From Balneolales bacterium (GTDB lineage Bacteria; Bacteroidota; Rhodothermia; Balneolales; Natronogracilivirgulaceae), in contig SLNO01000095.1 of the NCBI GenBank assembly GCA_007132975.1, positions 1-64,000 on the forward strand: a stretch of 64,000 bases of DNA, read 5' to 3'. The first letter of the stretch is position 1, and each line of letters begins with the position of its first letter. The position numbers and the translations under genes were made by a program. The notes below the pieces were generated by a model, which ran no database searches, had not been told where the DNA came from, and was given only the letters and a program-made list of their open reading frames with translations. Shown here one piece after another: positions 55,010 to 64,000 of the stretch.

Positions 55010-57106
55010 ATGATCAAGTCTTTTTTATGGCCCATACCGGCACTTATGCTGGCGGCCCTCCTTCTGATTTCCGCCGGCGCATGTTCCCCGGATTCTGCTG
55101 AACCAATGCGCGCCGCTGAGGCTGTATCCGCATCCCCCCTGGAAACCGGGATCGTTATGGGGTCTGGTATTGAACTGGAAAACATGGACATCTCCGTTCG
55201 ACCGCAGGACAACTTCTACCGCTTTGTAAACGGCACATGGCTTGAGGTGACGGAAATACCGTCCGACCGCGCCCGTTGGGGCAGCTTTGACGAGCTGCGT
55301 GAACAGTCGCAGGAGCACGTCCTGGAGATCATCCTGGAGCTGGCGGAAGAAGAGCATGAATTCGGATCCGACGCGCAGAAGATCGGCGACATGTTCCGTT
55401 CGTTCATGGACACGCTTACCATTGAGGAGTTGGGGCTGAACCCGATCGAGGCCGATGTGGCCCGGATCGATGCCCTGGAGAGCCATGACGAACTGCCGGC
55501 GCTTTGGGGATACATGCAGAGGTACCGTTTCGGCTCGCCGGTAAGCGTATTCGTGGGGCTGGACCTGATGCAATCCGACCAGTATATCACCTCCGGCAAT
55601 CAGTCCGGGCTGGGCCTGCCCGACCGGGATTTCTACCTGCGTGACGACGAGCGCAGCCTGCAGCTGCTCGACGGTTACCGCACATACATCACCCGCCTGT
55701 GGGATGCGGCCGAATGGGGTGATGGTGAGGATGCGGCCGAACGGATCATAGCGCTGGAAACCGCGATTGCTGAAAACCATTGGACCCGCGTGGAGAACCG
55801 CGACCGCCAGGCGACCTACAACAAAATGACAATCGGCGAGCTGGCCGAAGCGGCTCCCGGATTTGACTGGATCCGGATGCTGGAATATGCCGATTTGGGT
55901 GATATTGAGGAGATTGTGATCCGCCAGCCCTCTTATTTTGAGGCGTTCGCCGGAATGTGGCAGGATGTGGCTATGGACGACTGGAAGACATACCTGCGTT
56001 TCCATCTGCTTCGCAGCAACGCATCAAGCCTGAGCAGCACCTTCGCTGATATCCATTTCGATTTTTACGGAAGGGTCCTGAGCGGCGTCGAGGAGCAGCG
56101 CAGCCGTGAGCGCCGTGCCGTATCGAATACCGAAGGCGTGCTTGGCTTCATGGTGGGCAAGAAATACGTGGAGCGGCACTATCCGCAGGAGGCCGCCGAC
56201 CGCATGGCCGACATGATCGCCAACCTGAAGGTGGCCTTCGACCAGTCGATCCGCGAGCTGGAGTGGATGTCCGACGATACCAAGATAGAAGCGCTCGCCA
56301 AGCTGGCCAATTTCAACGCCAAGATCGGATACCCGGAAGTGTGGCGCGATTATGACTGCCTGGAGATCCATCCGGACGACCTGCTCGGCAACCTGCGGCG
56401 CGCATCGCTCTGTGAATACGAGCGGAACATCAGCCGGCTCGGACAAGAAGTGGACCGTGAGGAATGGGGCATGACGCCGCAGACGGTCAATGCCTATTAC
56501 AATGTAGCGCTGAATGAGATCGTCTTCCCCGCTGCCATCCTGCAGCCTCCGTTTTTCAATGTGGAAGCCGACGACGCGGTCAACTACGGCGGTATCGGCG
56601 CGGTGATCGGCCATGAGATTTCGCACGGCTTTGACGATCAGGGCCGGCGCTCCGACGGCGACGGCAACCTGCGTGACTGGTGGACCGAGGAGGATGAGGC
56701 GCAGTTCCAGGCACTGGCGCAACTCATGATCGAGCAGTACAACGCCTTCAACCCGATCGATGACATGCACATCAACGGCGCGCTTGCCTTGGGCGAAAAC
56801 ATCGCCGACCTGGGCGGTATGAACGTGGCGCTGCGGGCGTGGCGCAATTCACTGGATGGTGAGGAATCACCAATCCTCGACGGCTTCACCGGCGAGCAGC
56901 GCTTCTTCATGGGCTGGGGCCAGATCTGGCGCATCAAGTTCCGCGACGAGGCCCTGCGCCAGCAACTCGTCACCGGTCCCCACTCCCCTGGCAAGTACCG
57001 TGTGCTTGGCATACTCTCCAACATGCCGGAATTCTACGAGGCCTTTGACGTGCAGCCCGGCGACCCGATGTACCGGGAGGAGGACGTGCGCGTGCGGATC
57101 TGGTAA
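55010..57106 (+). CDS. M13 family zinc metallopeptidase (neprilysin/PepO-like) lipoprotein
   Basis: A 698-residue peptidase with a lipoprotein signal (L-L-I-S-A-G-A-C, Cys25), so it is anchored outside the cytoplasm. The zinc site is H-E-I-S-H (His535, His539) with Glu596 in G-E-N-I-A-D, a spacing close to neprilysin. N-A-Y-Y-N (about 491-495) is the substrate-binding motif. M13 enzymes cut oligopeptides of limited length. The C-terminus ends V-R-I-W, as usual for this family. It is complete and ends two bases before the convergent symporter gene. Confidence 0.95.
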   Translation: MIKSFLWPIPALMLAALLLISAGACSPDSAEPMRAAEAVSASPLETGIVMGSGIELENMDISVRPQDNFYRFVNGTWLEVTEIPSDRARWGSFDELREQSQEHVLEIILELAEEEHEFGSDAQKIGDMFRSFMDTLTIEELGLNPIEADVARIDALESHDELPALWGYMQRYRFGSPVSVFVGLDLMQSDQYITSGNQSGLGLPDRDFYLRDDERSLQLLDGYRTYITRLWDAAEWGDGEDAAERIIALETAIAENHWTRVENRDRQATYNKMTIGELAEAAPGFDWIRMLEYADLGDIEEIVIRQPSYFEAFAGMWQDVAMDDWKTYLRFHLLRSNASSLSSTFADIHFDFYGRVLSGVEEQRSRERRAVSNTEGVLGFMVGKKYVERHYPQEAADRMADMIANLKVAFDQSIRELEWMSDDTKIEALAKLANFNAKIGYPEVWRDYDCLEIHPDDLLGNLRRASLCEYERNISRLGQEVDREEWGMTPQTVNAYYNVALNEIVFPAAILQPPFFNVEADDAVNYGGIGAVIGHEISHGFDDQGRRSDGDGNLRDWWTEEDEAQFQALAQLMIEQYNAFNPIDDMHINGALALGENIADLGGMNVALRAWRNSLDGEESPILDGFTGEQRFFMGWGQIWRIKFRDEALRQQLVTGPHSPGKYRVLGILSNMPEFYEAFDVQPGDPMYREEDVRVRIW

Positions 57107-57108
57107 CC

Positions 57109-58707
57109 CTACCGGAACCAGAACACGATGAGCAACGTGGCGACAAGCAGCAAAATCGAGTGGATGCGGTAGTTACTGTACCACGGGATCTGCCGCAGTT
57201 CGCGGGTGTCCTGATGCCACAGGTCCGGCTGCCAGGTGAACGGTGCGATGGCACCGGGATCGGGCCGGTCACCGGCCAGGCTCCACCCTGCCGTCACGGC
57301 CAGTGAGGTGACCAGGATGATCGGCGCGACGTATAAAAAGTGCAGGTCGATCGCGCCGAAAACAATTATGGACAGGAACAGGGCCAGCGACATCAGGTGC
57401 CCGGCTATGAGTCCGGCCAGCGCCCCGTGCCGGTTCATCCGCGTGGTGAAGATGCCGAGCAGCACCACGGCCACGAACGGCGGACTCTGATAGGCCAACA
57501 CCGACTGCAGGTACTCCCAGAGCGTCGGGAAGCGGGTGATCACCGGCGCCCAGGCCGCGGCGACGATCATGAACAGGAACGTGGTGACGCGTCCGGCCAC
57601 CACAAGCTGCCGCTGGTCCCACCCCGGCCGCAGCGGCTTCGCGAAATCCATGGTCACCAGCGTGGATGCCGAGTTGAGCGTGGAGTCGATGCTGGACATG
57701 ATGGCGGCGATGAGCGCGATCAGGATGATGCCGCGCAGACCGACCGGCAACAGGTCGAACAGCAGCACCGGAAACACCATATCCGGCGAAAAATCATCCA
57801 TGGCCGTCAGTTCCGGGTACAGGTGCAGCGCAAAAATGCCCGGCAGCACCATGATGAACAGCGCGGGAAGCTTGAGCAGGCCGGCGAAGATGGCCCCGCG
57901 CCGGCCATGGTCCACCGACCGGGCGCCCAGCACGCGCTGCACCATGAACTGGTTGGTGCACCAGAAATAGAAGCCCAGCAGCGGTACCCCGACGATCAGT
58001 CCCGGCCAGGGCAGGAAGGAATCATCGGCCGGCTGGATAAGGCTGAGCATCTGCGGATCGGTCTGCTCGCGCACCGTCTGCCACGAGCCGATCTCCCCCA
58101 GTGCCAGCACGCTCACCAGCAGGCATCCGAAAAGCAGCAGCACCGCCTGGATGGTATCGGTGTAGACCACGGCGCGGAGCCCGCCCGCCACGGTGTACAG
58201 CCCCGCCAGCACCGCCAGGATCACCACCGACACGGTAAACGGCACTTCGGGGTACAGCAGCGAGATCACCAGCGCCCCGGCGTACAGCGCGCCGGCCGTA
58301 TCAATGAAAATGTTGCCGAAGATGGTGAACGCCGAGAAATAGTAGCGCGACCGGAAATCGAACCGCCGCTCCAGGAATTCCGGCATGGTGAAGATGCGGT
58401 TGCGCAGGTAGACCGGCACGATGAACAGCGCGAAAAGCACCATCAGCACCGCGGCCATCCACTCGTAATTATACACGGAGATGCCCGTATTAAAGGCGCT
58501 GCCGGCCATGCCGATGATGCTGGTGCTGGACATGTTCGACGCCAGCAGCGAAAAGCCGATCAGCGACCACGTGAGCGACCGGCCCGCCAGGAAATAGTCG
58601 GCCGAATCGCTGACGCGCCGCGCCACATAGAACCCGATGGCGATGATCACCGCCAGGTAAATGCCGATGCTGACCAGGTCCAGTGCGTGCAGCGAGAAAT
58701 CGGGCAT
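57109..58707 (-). CDS. Sodium:solute symporter, SGLT-like
   Basis: A 532-residue membrane protein with about 14 helices. ATG 58707 (M-P-D-F-S-L-H-A-L-D-L-V) is chosen over the longer frame to 58899. SSS signatures: A-D-Y-F-L-A-G-R-S-L-T-W (about 36-47), G-M-A-G-S-A-F (about 67-73), and the sodium-site helix I-A-A-I-M-S-S-I-D-S-T-L-N-S-A-S-T (about 327-343). The pattern is nearest the sugar/SGLT-type branch. Substrate not determined. This is the second symporter in the window. Confidence 0.88.
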   Translation of the reverse strand: MPDFSLHALDLVSIGIYLAVIIAIGFYVARRVSDSADYFLAGRSLTWSLIGFSLLASNMSSTSIIGMAGSAFNTGISVYNYEWMAAVLMVLFALFIVPVYLRNRIFTMPEFLERRFDFRSRYYFSAFTIFGNIFIDTAGALYAGALVISLLYPEVPFTVSVVILAVLAGLYTVAGGLRAVVYTDTIQAVLLLFGCLLVSVLALGEIGSWQTVREQTDPQMLSLIQPADDSFLPWPGLIVGVPLLGFYFWCTNQFMVQRVLGARSVDHGRRGAIFAGLLKLPALFIMVLPGIFALHLYPELTAMDDFSPDMVFPVLLFDLLPVGLRGIILIALIAAIMSSIDSTLNSASTLVTMDFAKPLRPGWDQRQLVVAGRVTTFLFMIVAAAWAPVITRFPTLWEYLQSVLAYQSPPFVAVVLLGIFTTRMNRHGALAGLIAGHLMSLALFLSIIVFGAIDLHFLYVAPIILVTSLAVTAGWSLAGDRPDPGAIAPFTWQPDLWHQDTRELRQIPWYSNYRIHSILLLVATLLIVFWFR

Positions 58708-59030
58708 GGCTGTTCCGTTCCGGGTGGATGTGTTTCGTGCCGCAACCGGGCGCAGTAAAACAGTATCTATCGCCCTGGCGCGATCGCACAGGTACAGTCG
58801 CCCGGGCGCGGTCGTCGCCAGGACGCCGGCCGCATCCACCCATTTCAACTTTTTCTGCGATTCCGGAGTTAATATGGTAAAAATGGTGTTACTTCTCAAA
58901 AGAAGGTTTCACTCCGGAAGATTTCACACCGAAAGGTTTCACATCGCAAAACGTCAACGGAACAGTCAGAGGTCACAGTCAGGTACCATTATCGACCGGA
59001 CGCCACTTCGCATTAACATCTGGAAAAGAC
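58708..59030. other. 323 bp divergent intergenic region with 15 bp repeat
   Basis: Lies between the SGLT-like symporter (minus) and the DUF2237 gene (plus). It holds a 12-mer copy (58830-58841) and, at 58906-58950, three 15-bp units GTTTCACTCCGGAAG, ATTTCACACCGAAAG and GTTTCACATCGCAAA head to tail. No gene is supported. Both promoters must be here but I cannot place them. Confidence 0.55.
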
Positions 59031-59405
59031 ATGTACAAAGGAATAAACATTTTCGGAGAACCGCTGAAAACATGCAGCATGGACCCGAAAACCGGGTTTT
59101 TCCGCGACGGATGCTGCAATACCGACGAGCAGGATTTTGGGTTGCACACCGTTTGCGCGGTGATGACCGAGGAGTTCCTGGCGTTCAGCAAGGAGCGCGG
59201 CAATGACCTGTCCACCCCGCGTCCGCAGTGGAATTTTCCGGGATTGAAAGAAGGTGACCGCTGGTGCCTGTGCGCCGGACGCTGGCTGGAGGCGTGGCAG
59301 GCGGGCAAGGCGCCGCTGGTGGATCTGGAAGCCACGCATGAAGAGACGCTGCGGGTGGTGCCCATCGACATCCTGATCAAATGCGCGGTGCAGAAAACGA
59401 AATGA
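59031..59405 (+). CDS. DUF2237 family protein
   Basis: A 124-residue protein that fits DUF2237 along its full length: N-I-F-G-E-P-L-K-T-C-S (residues 6-16), T-G-F-F-R-D-G-C-C-N-T (about 21-31), H-T-V-C-A-V-M-T-E-E-F-L (about 39-50), G-N-D-L-S-T-P (about 57-63) and G-D-R-W-C-L-C-A (about 75-82). The conserved Cys residues suggest metal binding or redox chemistry. Function is unknown throughout the family. It stands alone. Confidence 0.92.
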   Translation: MYKGINIFGEPLKTCSMDPKTGFFRDGCCNTDEQDFGLHTVCAVMTEEFLAFSKERGNDLSTPRPQWNFPGLKEGDRWCLCAGRWLEAWQAGKAPLVDLEATHEETLRVVPIDILIKCAVQKTK

Positions 59406-59706
59406 CGGGCGGATTCTGCTGTGTAGCTTGATTATGTGACTAGCGGATGAGGTGACTGGATGTACGAAGTGACTGGTCGGCTGAGGTGACTAGATGGAAT
59501 GACCAGCCCGACAAAATTCTGATTGGACGATAAAGATGCCAGGCGACTAGTCGGACCTGTCCGAATCCCCCCCTTTCAGCACGCTATTTTTTCGGTGGTG
59601 TGTCCCGAGTTTTTATATTTTAGGGTAGCGGGCTTCCGAAGCCGGAAATCCAACAGGTTCTTTCCCATATAAGATATTCCACGACGTCAACCTACTATTT
59701 CCTCCC
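59406..59706. other. 301 bp intergenic region with degenerate GTGACT repeats
   Basis: At about 59438-59510 four units of 16-17 bp begin GTGACT (GTGACTAGCGGATGAG, GTGACTGGATGTACGAA, GTGACTGGTCGGCTGAG, GTGACTAGATGG). The remainder before kbl is AT-richer and should hold its promoter; no terminator or RNA gene is visible. Confidence 0.6.
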
Positions 59707-60894
<1,188 letters not shown>

Positions 60895-61041
60895 GGAACC
60901 GGCCGGGTGTGATATGATCAACCGAAGGTCCCGGCATATGAATTAGCTCGTTTGGCAAGCGGCGGCCCGGGCGGAAATCCGTACTCAAGTTCAAGACCAT
61001 TCAATCGTCAAAATTTTCAAGCTACAAATACAGGATCGCAC

Positions 61042-61986
61042 GTGAGCAATACCGAAAGAATTCTGATCACCGGGGCATCCGGACAACTGGGGGTGGAACT
61101 GACCATGCATTTGCGCGCGCGGCACGGGGCGGATAACGTGATCGCCACCGATGTCCGCGACAACAAGGCGGTATCGGGGACAGGTCCGTTCGAGCAGCTC
61201 GACGTGCTGGACAGTGACAGTCTGGCCGCGATGGTACGGCGTCACCGGATCGGGACCATCTACCATCTGGCCGCCATCTTGTCCGCCAAGGGCGAGGCCG
61301 ACATCCGCTGGACCTGGAAGCTGAACATGGACGGCCTGCTGAATGTGCTGGAGTTGGCGCGCGATGAGGGCGCGGCCGCATCCACCCGAATGGAAATCTT
61401 CTGGCCAAGCTCCATTGCGGTTTTCGGTCCGGATCTGCCGCGCGAAAACACCCCGCAGGAGTGTCCGCTCAACCCGACCACTGTGTACGGCATCACCAAG
61501 CTCGCCGGCGAGCAGCTTTGCGCGTACTACCATCGAAAGTTCGGGGTGGATGTGCGCAGTCTGCGTTTTCCAGGGCTGATCGGGAACAAATCGGAACCCG
61601 GCGGCGGCACGACCGATTACTCGGTGGACATGCTGCGCGCGGCGGCGGCCGGGGAGTCGTTTGTGTGTCCGGTCCGGCCTGAAACGCGCCTGCCGATGAT
61701 GTACATGGACGATGCGGTGCGGGCGGCCACGGATCTGATGGATGCGGACGGTTCGAAGTTGCGTGTGCGGTCGAGCTACAACATAACTGCCATGAGCTTT
61801 TCACCGAAGGAGCTGCTGGATGCGATCAGGGCGCATGTCAACGGGTTTGATGTGGCGTACCGGCCGGACCATCGGGCGGAGATCGCCTCCAGCTGGCCCG
61901 ACAGCATCGACGATTCCGCTGCACGGCGAGACTGGGGCTGGGAGCCGAAATTCGACCTGCCGGACATGGTGAGGGAGATGCTTTAA
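61042..61986 (+). CDS. tdh: L-threonine 3-dehydrogenase, SDR type
   Basis: NAD-dependent oxidation of threonine to 2-amino-3-ketobutyrate, substrate of Kbl. I use GTG 61042 (M-S-N-T-E-R-I-L-I-T-G-A-S-G-Q-L-G); the 30 codons upstream in the frame are not SDR-like. The protein is 314 residues, with the NAD motif T-G-A-S-G-Q-L-G, H-L-A-A-I-L-S-A-K-G-E (about 77-87), catalytic Ser near W-P-S-S-I-A-V-F-G and Y-G-I-T-K (about 149-153). These match the GalE-like threonine dehydrogenases found in Bacteroidota rather than the zinc-dependent E. coli Tdh. A different sugar epimerase is unlikely given kbl next door. Confidence 0.9.
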   Translation: MSNTERILITGASGQLGVELTMHLRARHGADNVIATDVRDNKAVSGTGPFEQLDVLDSDSLAAMVRRHRIGTIYHLAAILSAKGEADIRWTWKLNMDGLLNVLELARDEGAAASTRMEIFWPSSIAVFGPDLPRENTPQECPLNPTTVYGITKLAGEQLCAYYHRKFGVDVRSLRFPGLIGNKSEPGGGTTDYSVDMLRAAAAGESFVCPVRPETRLPMMYMDDAVRAATDLMDADGSKLRVRSSYNITAMSFSPKELLDAIRAHVNGFDVAYRPDHRAEIASSWPDSIDDSAARRDWGWEPKFDLPDMVREML

Positions 61987-62368
61987 CACTGACACTCGGT
62001 GACAATTCTTACGAGCCATCATCTGTCGGCCCGATCACAAATGTGGCTCAAATATTCTTGAGACGTTGAGATGAATCCAAATACTACATTTCTACCTTTC
62101 AATGCCCTGGATGAGAACTCATAAGGGCCTGTAAATTCATAAATTATGGAGACTTATAAATATTAGAATTTTTTAATAATATTGATTTGTGATTACTTTA
62201 GTTCAATATTTGGGAGGTCTAAAATGGGTAAAAAAAAGTAAGTAAAAAGCAGTTATTCAATACCGGACAGACTGCAAATCAGTTACAAGAGAAATGCTGA
62301 GTCTGAACCGGTTTGTGAGGTACAAACCAGACCAAAAAACACCTTAATCTAATCTGAAGGTGATTACT
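61987..62368 (+). other. 382 bp AT-rich region before the surface lipoprotein
   Basis: Base composition drops sharply here compared with the preceding 60 kb. The only coding signal is a five-codon frame, ATG GGT AAA AAA AAG TAA (62224-62241), behind the good ribosome-binding site GGGAGG. No RNA motif or terminator for the kbl-tdh transcript is clear. Confidence 0.45.
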
Positions 62369-63559
62369 ATGAGAATTCAAGAAATACCGAGAAAAGTGTA
62401 TGCGGGGCTTCTTGTAGTCCTGCTGATGTTCGCCGTTTCCTGTGACGGTATCGTTGACAATCAACAGCAATCCGATCCATCAATCGACTCCATCGTTTCT
62501 CTTGGCAAGCAGAATGGAGGTTTGCTTGCCTTGGGAGAGGAAACCATCACCCTCTTTGCAGGGCAGAACATTCCTGTGGGAACGGTCAATGTGTCCAATG
62601 ATGGTGATAACCTTTTCGTGGAATACTTGTTGGATGCTGATGCCATTGTCAAGGGATGGTGCATTACGGAAACACATGCCCACGTTGGCGGCAGCCTTAA
62701 AGATTTCCCTCTGAGGGGGCGTTGGAATAATCCGGCACCGGGGCAGTTTGATTACAAGGGAAAGCATCACCCCTGTGTTACAGATTTTTCCTATGAAATA
62801 CCTATTGACACTGATTGGGGAGATGATATCCTGATAGCGACACACGCTGTTGTTAAGAGAATTTGTCCCGAACCACTGCCTGATGTAGTAAGTTTTAACA
62901 TCAGCAACTGGGCAAATGCCCGCAGCGCCTGGGATATTTTGGTCGATGGAACGGAACCCACTCGTGCCGGCTGGTGCGGTGATGTGGCCACAAGGATTCC
63001 GTATGCAGGGGACCGGGTCGGCAGTGATGGCAATTATGATAATGCCTTCGTTTATGAGAGCATTTCCCTGCCGAGTGACGCACCGTCTTGCGTGGCTGTT
63101 TTGCCCTGGGGAAGCATCAACTGGATCCTGAACAACTGGAAAGACCTTGGTTACAGCTCAGGGGACGCACAGGTAGCAATGTGGGGACTGATCCACAACT
63201 ACGATTTCAGTGTTTTCCCAAGAGAAAGGTTCCAAGGTATTGAATGGACTCAGGCCAATGTCGATGAGCTTGAAAAAATGGCCAGAAAAAATGCAGATTT
63301 CAAGCCTGGATATGATGATTTTTATGCCATAATTCTTTTGGTAGACAATAAGTGTCCGGATTACAACTTCCCGTTTGATGTACCTGACCCTCTTGAGATC
63401 ATCAACAGACACCCGATAAAACAAATGGTCTATATTGATTGGCCAAAATGCAAGGGTCAGAAAGAGACCGCCTGGGGTGCTCATGATGTCGGCCTGATCC
63501 GGTTCAGCCCTGGCCGCCAGGGTAACTGGGCAACCTACTTTGAATATACCCTTGATTAG
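62369..63559 (+). CDS. Secreted lipoprotein with thioester-domain-like segment
   Basis: A 396-residue exported protein; ATG 62369 has GAAGGTG upstream (a GTG at 62360 is in frame). Lipobox F-A-V-S-C gives Cys25, followed by Asp. The first part (about 60-160) has V-G-T-V-N-V-S-N-D-G-D-N-L-F-V-E-Y, G-W-C-I-T-E-T-H-A-H-V and P-G-Q-F-D-Y-K-G-K-H, a pattern recalling repeats in bacterial and archaeal surface proteins. The second part (about 180-280) with R-A-G-W-C-G-D, I-N-W-I-L-N-N-W and S-G-D-A-Q-V-A-M-W-G-L-I resembles the thioester (TQXA) domain of Gram-positive adhesins. An adhesive surface protein is the best guess. GC content is lower than upstream genes, compatible with transfer. Confidence 0.7.
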   Translation: MRIQEIPRKVYAGLLVVLLMFAVSCDGIVDNQQQSDPSIDSIVSLGKQNGGLLALGEETITLFAGQNIPVGTVNVSNDGDNLFVEYLLDADAIVKGWCITETHAHVGGSLKDFPLRGRWNNPAPGQFDYKGKHHPCVTDFSYEIPIDTDWGDDILIATHAVVKRICPEPLPDVVSFNISNWANARSAWDILVDGTEPTRAGWCGDVATRIPYAGDRVGSDGNYDNAFVYESISLPSDAPSCVAVLPWGSINWILNNWKDLGYSSGDAQVAMWGLIHNYDFSVFPRERFQGIEWTQANVDELEKMARKNADFKPGYDDFYAIILLVDNKCPDYNFPFDVPDPLEIINRHPIKQMVYIDWPKCKGQKETAWGAHDVGLIRFSPGRQGNWATYFEYTLD

Positions 63560-63604
63560 GAGTCCTGCGTCGAAGTTGACTTTTTCAGGTAATTACGTAG
63601 TTGT

Positions 63605-63640
63605 AAAAGGGAGGTCACTAATTTGTGATCTCCCTTTTTT
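63605..63640 (+). terminator. Strong intrinsic terminator after the surface lipoprotein
   Basis: AAAAGGGAGGTCAC and GTGATCTCCCTTTT form a stem of about 13-14 pairs (one G-T wobble) with a six-base loop, ending in a T-run (63635-63640). It lies 45 bp after the lipoprotein stop and is the clearest terminator in this half of the window. Confidence 0.93.
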
Positions 63641-64000
63641 ATTTCGTGTCGACTGGGCCATCGGCAATACTAAATCTGAAAATAAGCCATAAGTTTATAT
63701 GCAGCATATTCCGTTTTGTGATCTTAATTATTAAAAAATCATAAGATTGTTGTTGAAAAAATATCTCTTTATTAATGACTTCATATAATGAAGCATTCAA
63801 ATTCACATCATTTTATCGTCCATGTTAGAATGCATTAATTAATTTGGCATCAGGGCATTTTGTACTCATATTTGCAGTGAGTGATGGTTCTTGAAACAAT
63901 CATCGCAGACTACCTACCCAAACCTATGTGCAGCGATAAGAGAGAGACAAGCTTGGGCGTTGAAAGCAGCTTTCTGCAAAAACCCTGACCCGCCGGTCAG
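63641..64000. other. AT-rich end of the window without a gene
   Basis: About 360 bp with many short A/T runs and no open frame, RNA gene or repeat that I can support. The last 16 bases are an inverted repeat, CTGACC-cgcc-GGTCAG (63985-64000), which could be the start of a terminator or operator cut by the window edge. Confidence 0.45.

Noticed and set aside
57340-58758. 472-codon open frame on the plus strand
   Set aside because: Antisense to the SGLT-like symporter; composition is His/Gln/Arg/Asp-rich shadow sequence with no family pattern.
59438-59510. Possible CRISPR or attachment-site repeats (GTGACT units)
   Set aside because: Units are only 16-17 bp, degenerate and contiguous, with no spacers and no integrase or tRNA gene nearby.
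61042-61986. Sugar nucleotide epimerase role for the SDR protein after kbl
   Set aside because: The adjacent kbl gene and the GalE-like threonine dehydrogenase pattern make threonine oxidation the better reading.

Overview
The window looks like chromosomal DNA from a member of the Bacteroidota/FCB group, most likely the Balneolota–Rhodothermota branch. Three things point there: a C-terminal type IX secretion sorting domain of the 'NYPNPFN' kind on the DUF3160 protein (45.3-47.9 kb), a Bacteroidota-style promoter (TTG-N20-TACATTTG) in front of a toxin-antitoxin pair, and mostly weak Shine-Dalgarno sequences. Base composition is moderately GC-rich and falls clearly after about 62 kb. The placement is inference; no rRNA or tRNA gene is present to test it. 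I see no insertion sequence, prophage or CRISPR array.

Layout. 0-5.4 kb: branched-chain amino acid operon (3' end of cimA, then leuA-leuC-leuD-leuB) with proC, closed by a strong terminator. 5.7-8.6 kb (minus): ArsC-like protein, DUF3108 protein, dut and an MFS exporter. 8.7-18 kb (plus): lipoprotein, small winged-helix protein, murA, ribonuclease G with a long charged tail, hslV-hslU and an S41 processing protease. 18.2-27.4 kb (minus): rsmE, a long-form dCTP deaminase, an EVE protein, rfbB-rfbC-rfbD-rfbA for dTDP-rhamnose, a THUMP-like methyltransferase and a PQQ sugar dehydrogenase. 27.8-29.6 kb: a 602-residue protein I cannot assign. 29.8-31.7 kb: lipoproteins and a FmdB-type zinc ribbon.

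31.8-36.8 kb (minus) is a lysine/diaminopimelate operon, dapB-dapA-dapD-aminotransferase. Its 1.1 kb leader carries two separate lysine riboswitch aptamers, each with the AGAGGTGC, GCCGAAG and CTGTCA signatures and with compensatory changes in its stems. 37-45 kb holds a GNAT enzyme, a CPBP protease, an amidase, and a YbbA/YbbP-type ABC transporter divergent from a TesA-like esterase, with a RelB/YafQ toxin-antitoxin module in the gap between them. 45-62 kb holds the DUF3160 type IX cargo, a gluconolactonase-like protein, two sodium:solute symporters, TrpB2, an M13 peptidase, small conserved families (DUF2905, Smr, YtoQ, DUF2237) and the kbl-tdh threonine-to-glycine pair. The last 2 kb is AT-richer and carries one secreted lipoprotein with a thioester-domain-like segment and a strong terminator.

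Cross-cutting signals: the 12-mer CCGCATCCACCC occurs seven times exactly on both strands; degenerate tandem repeats, often of 15 bp period, occur between genes and inside otherwise conserved enzymes; and a perfect 97 bp tandem duplication covers the rfbA start region.
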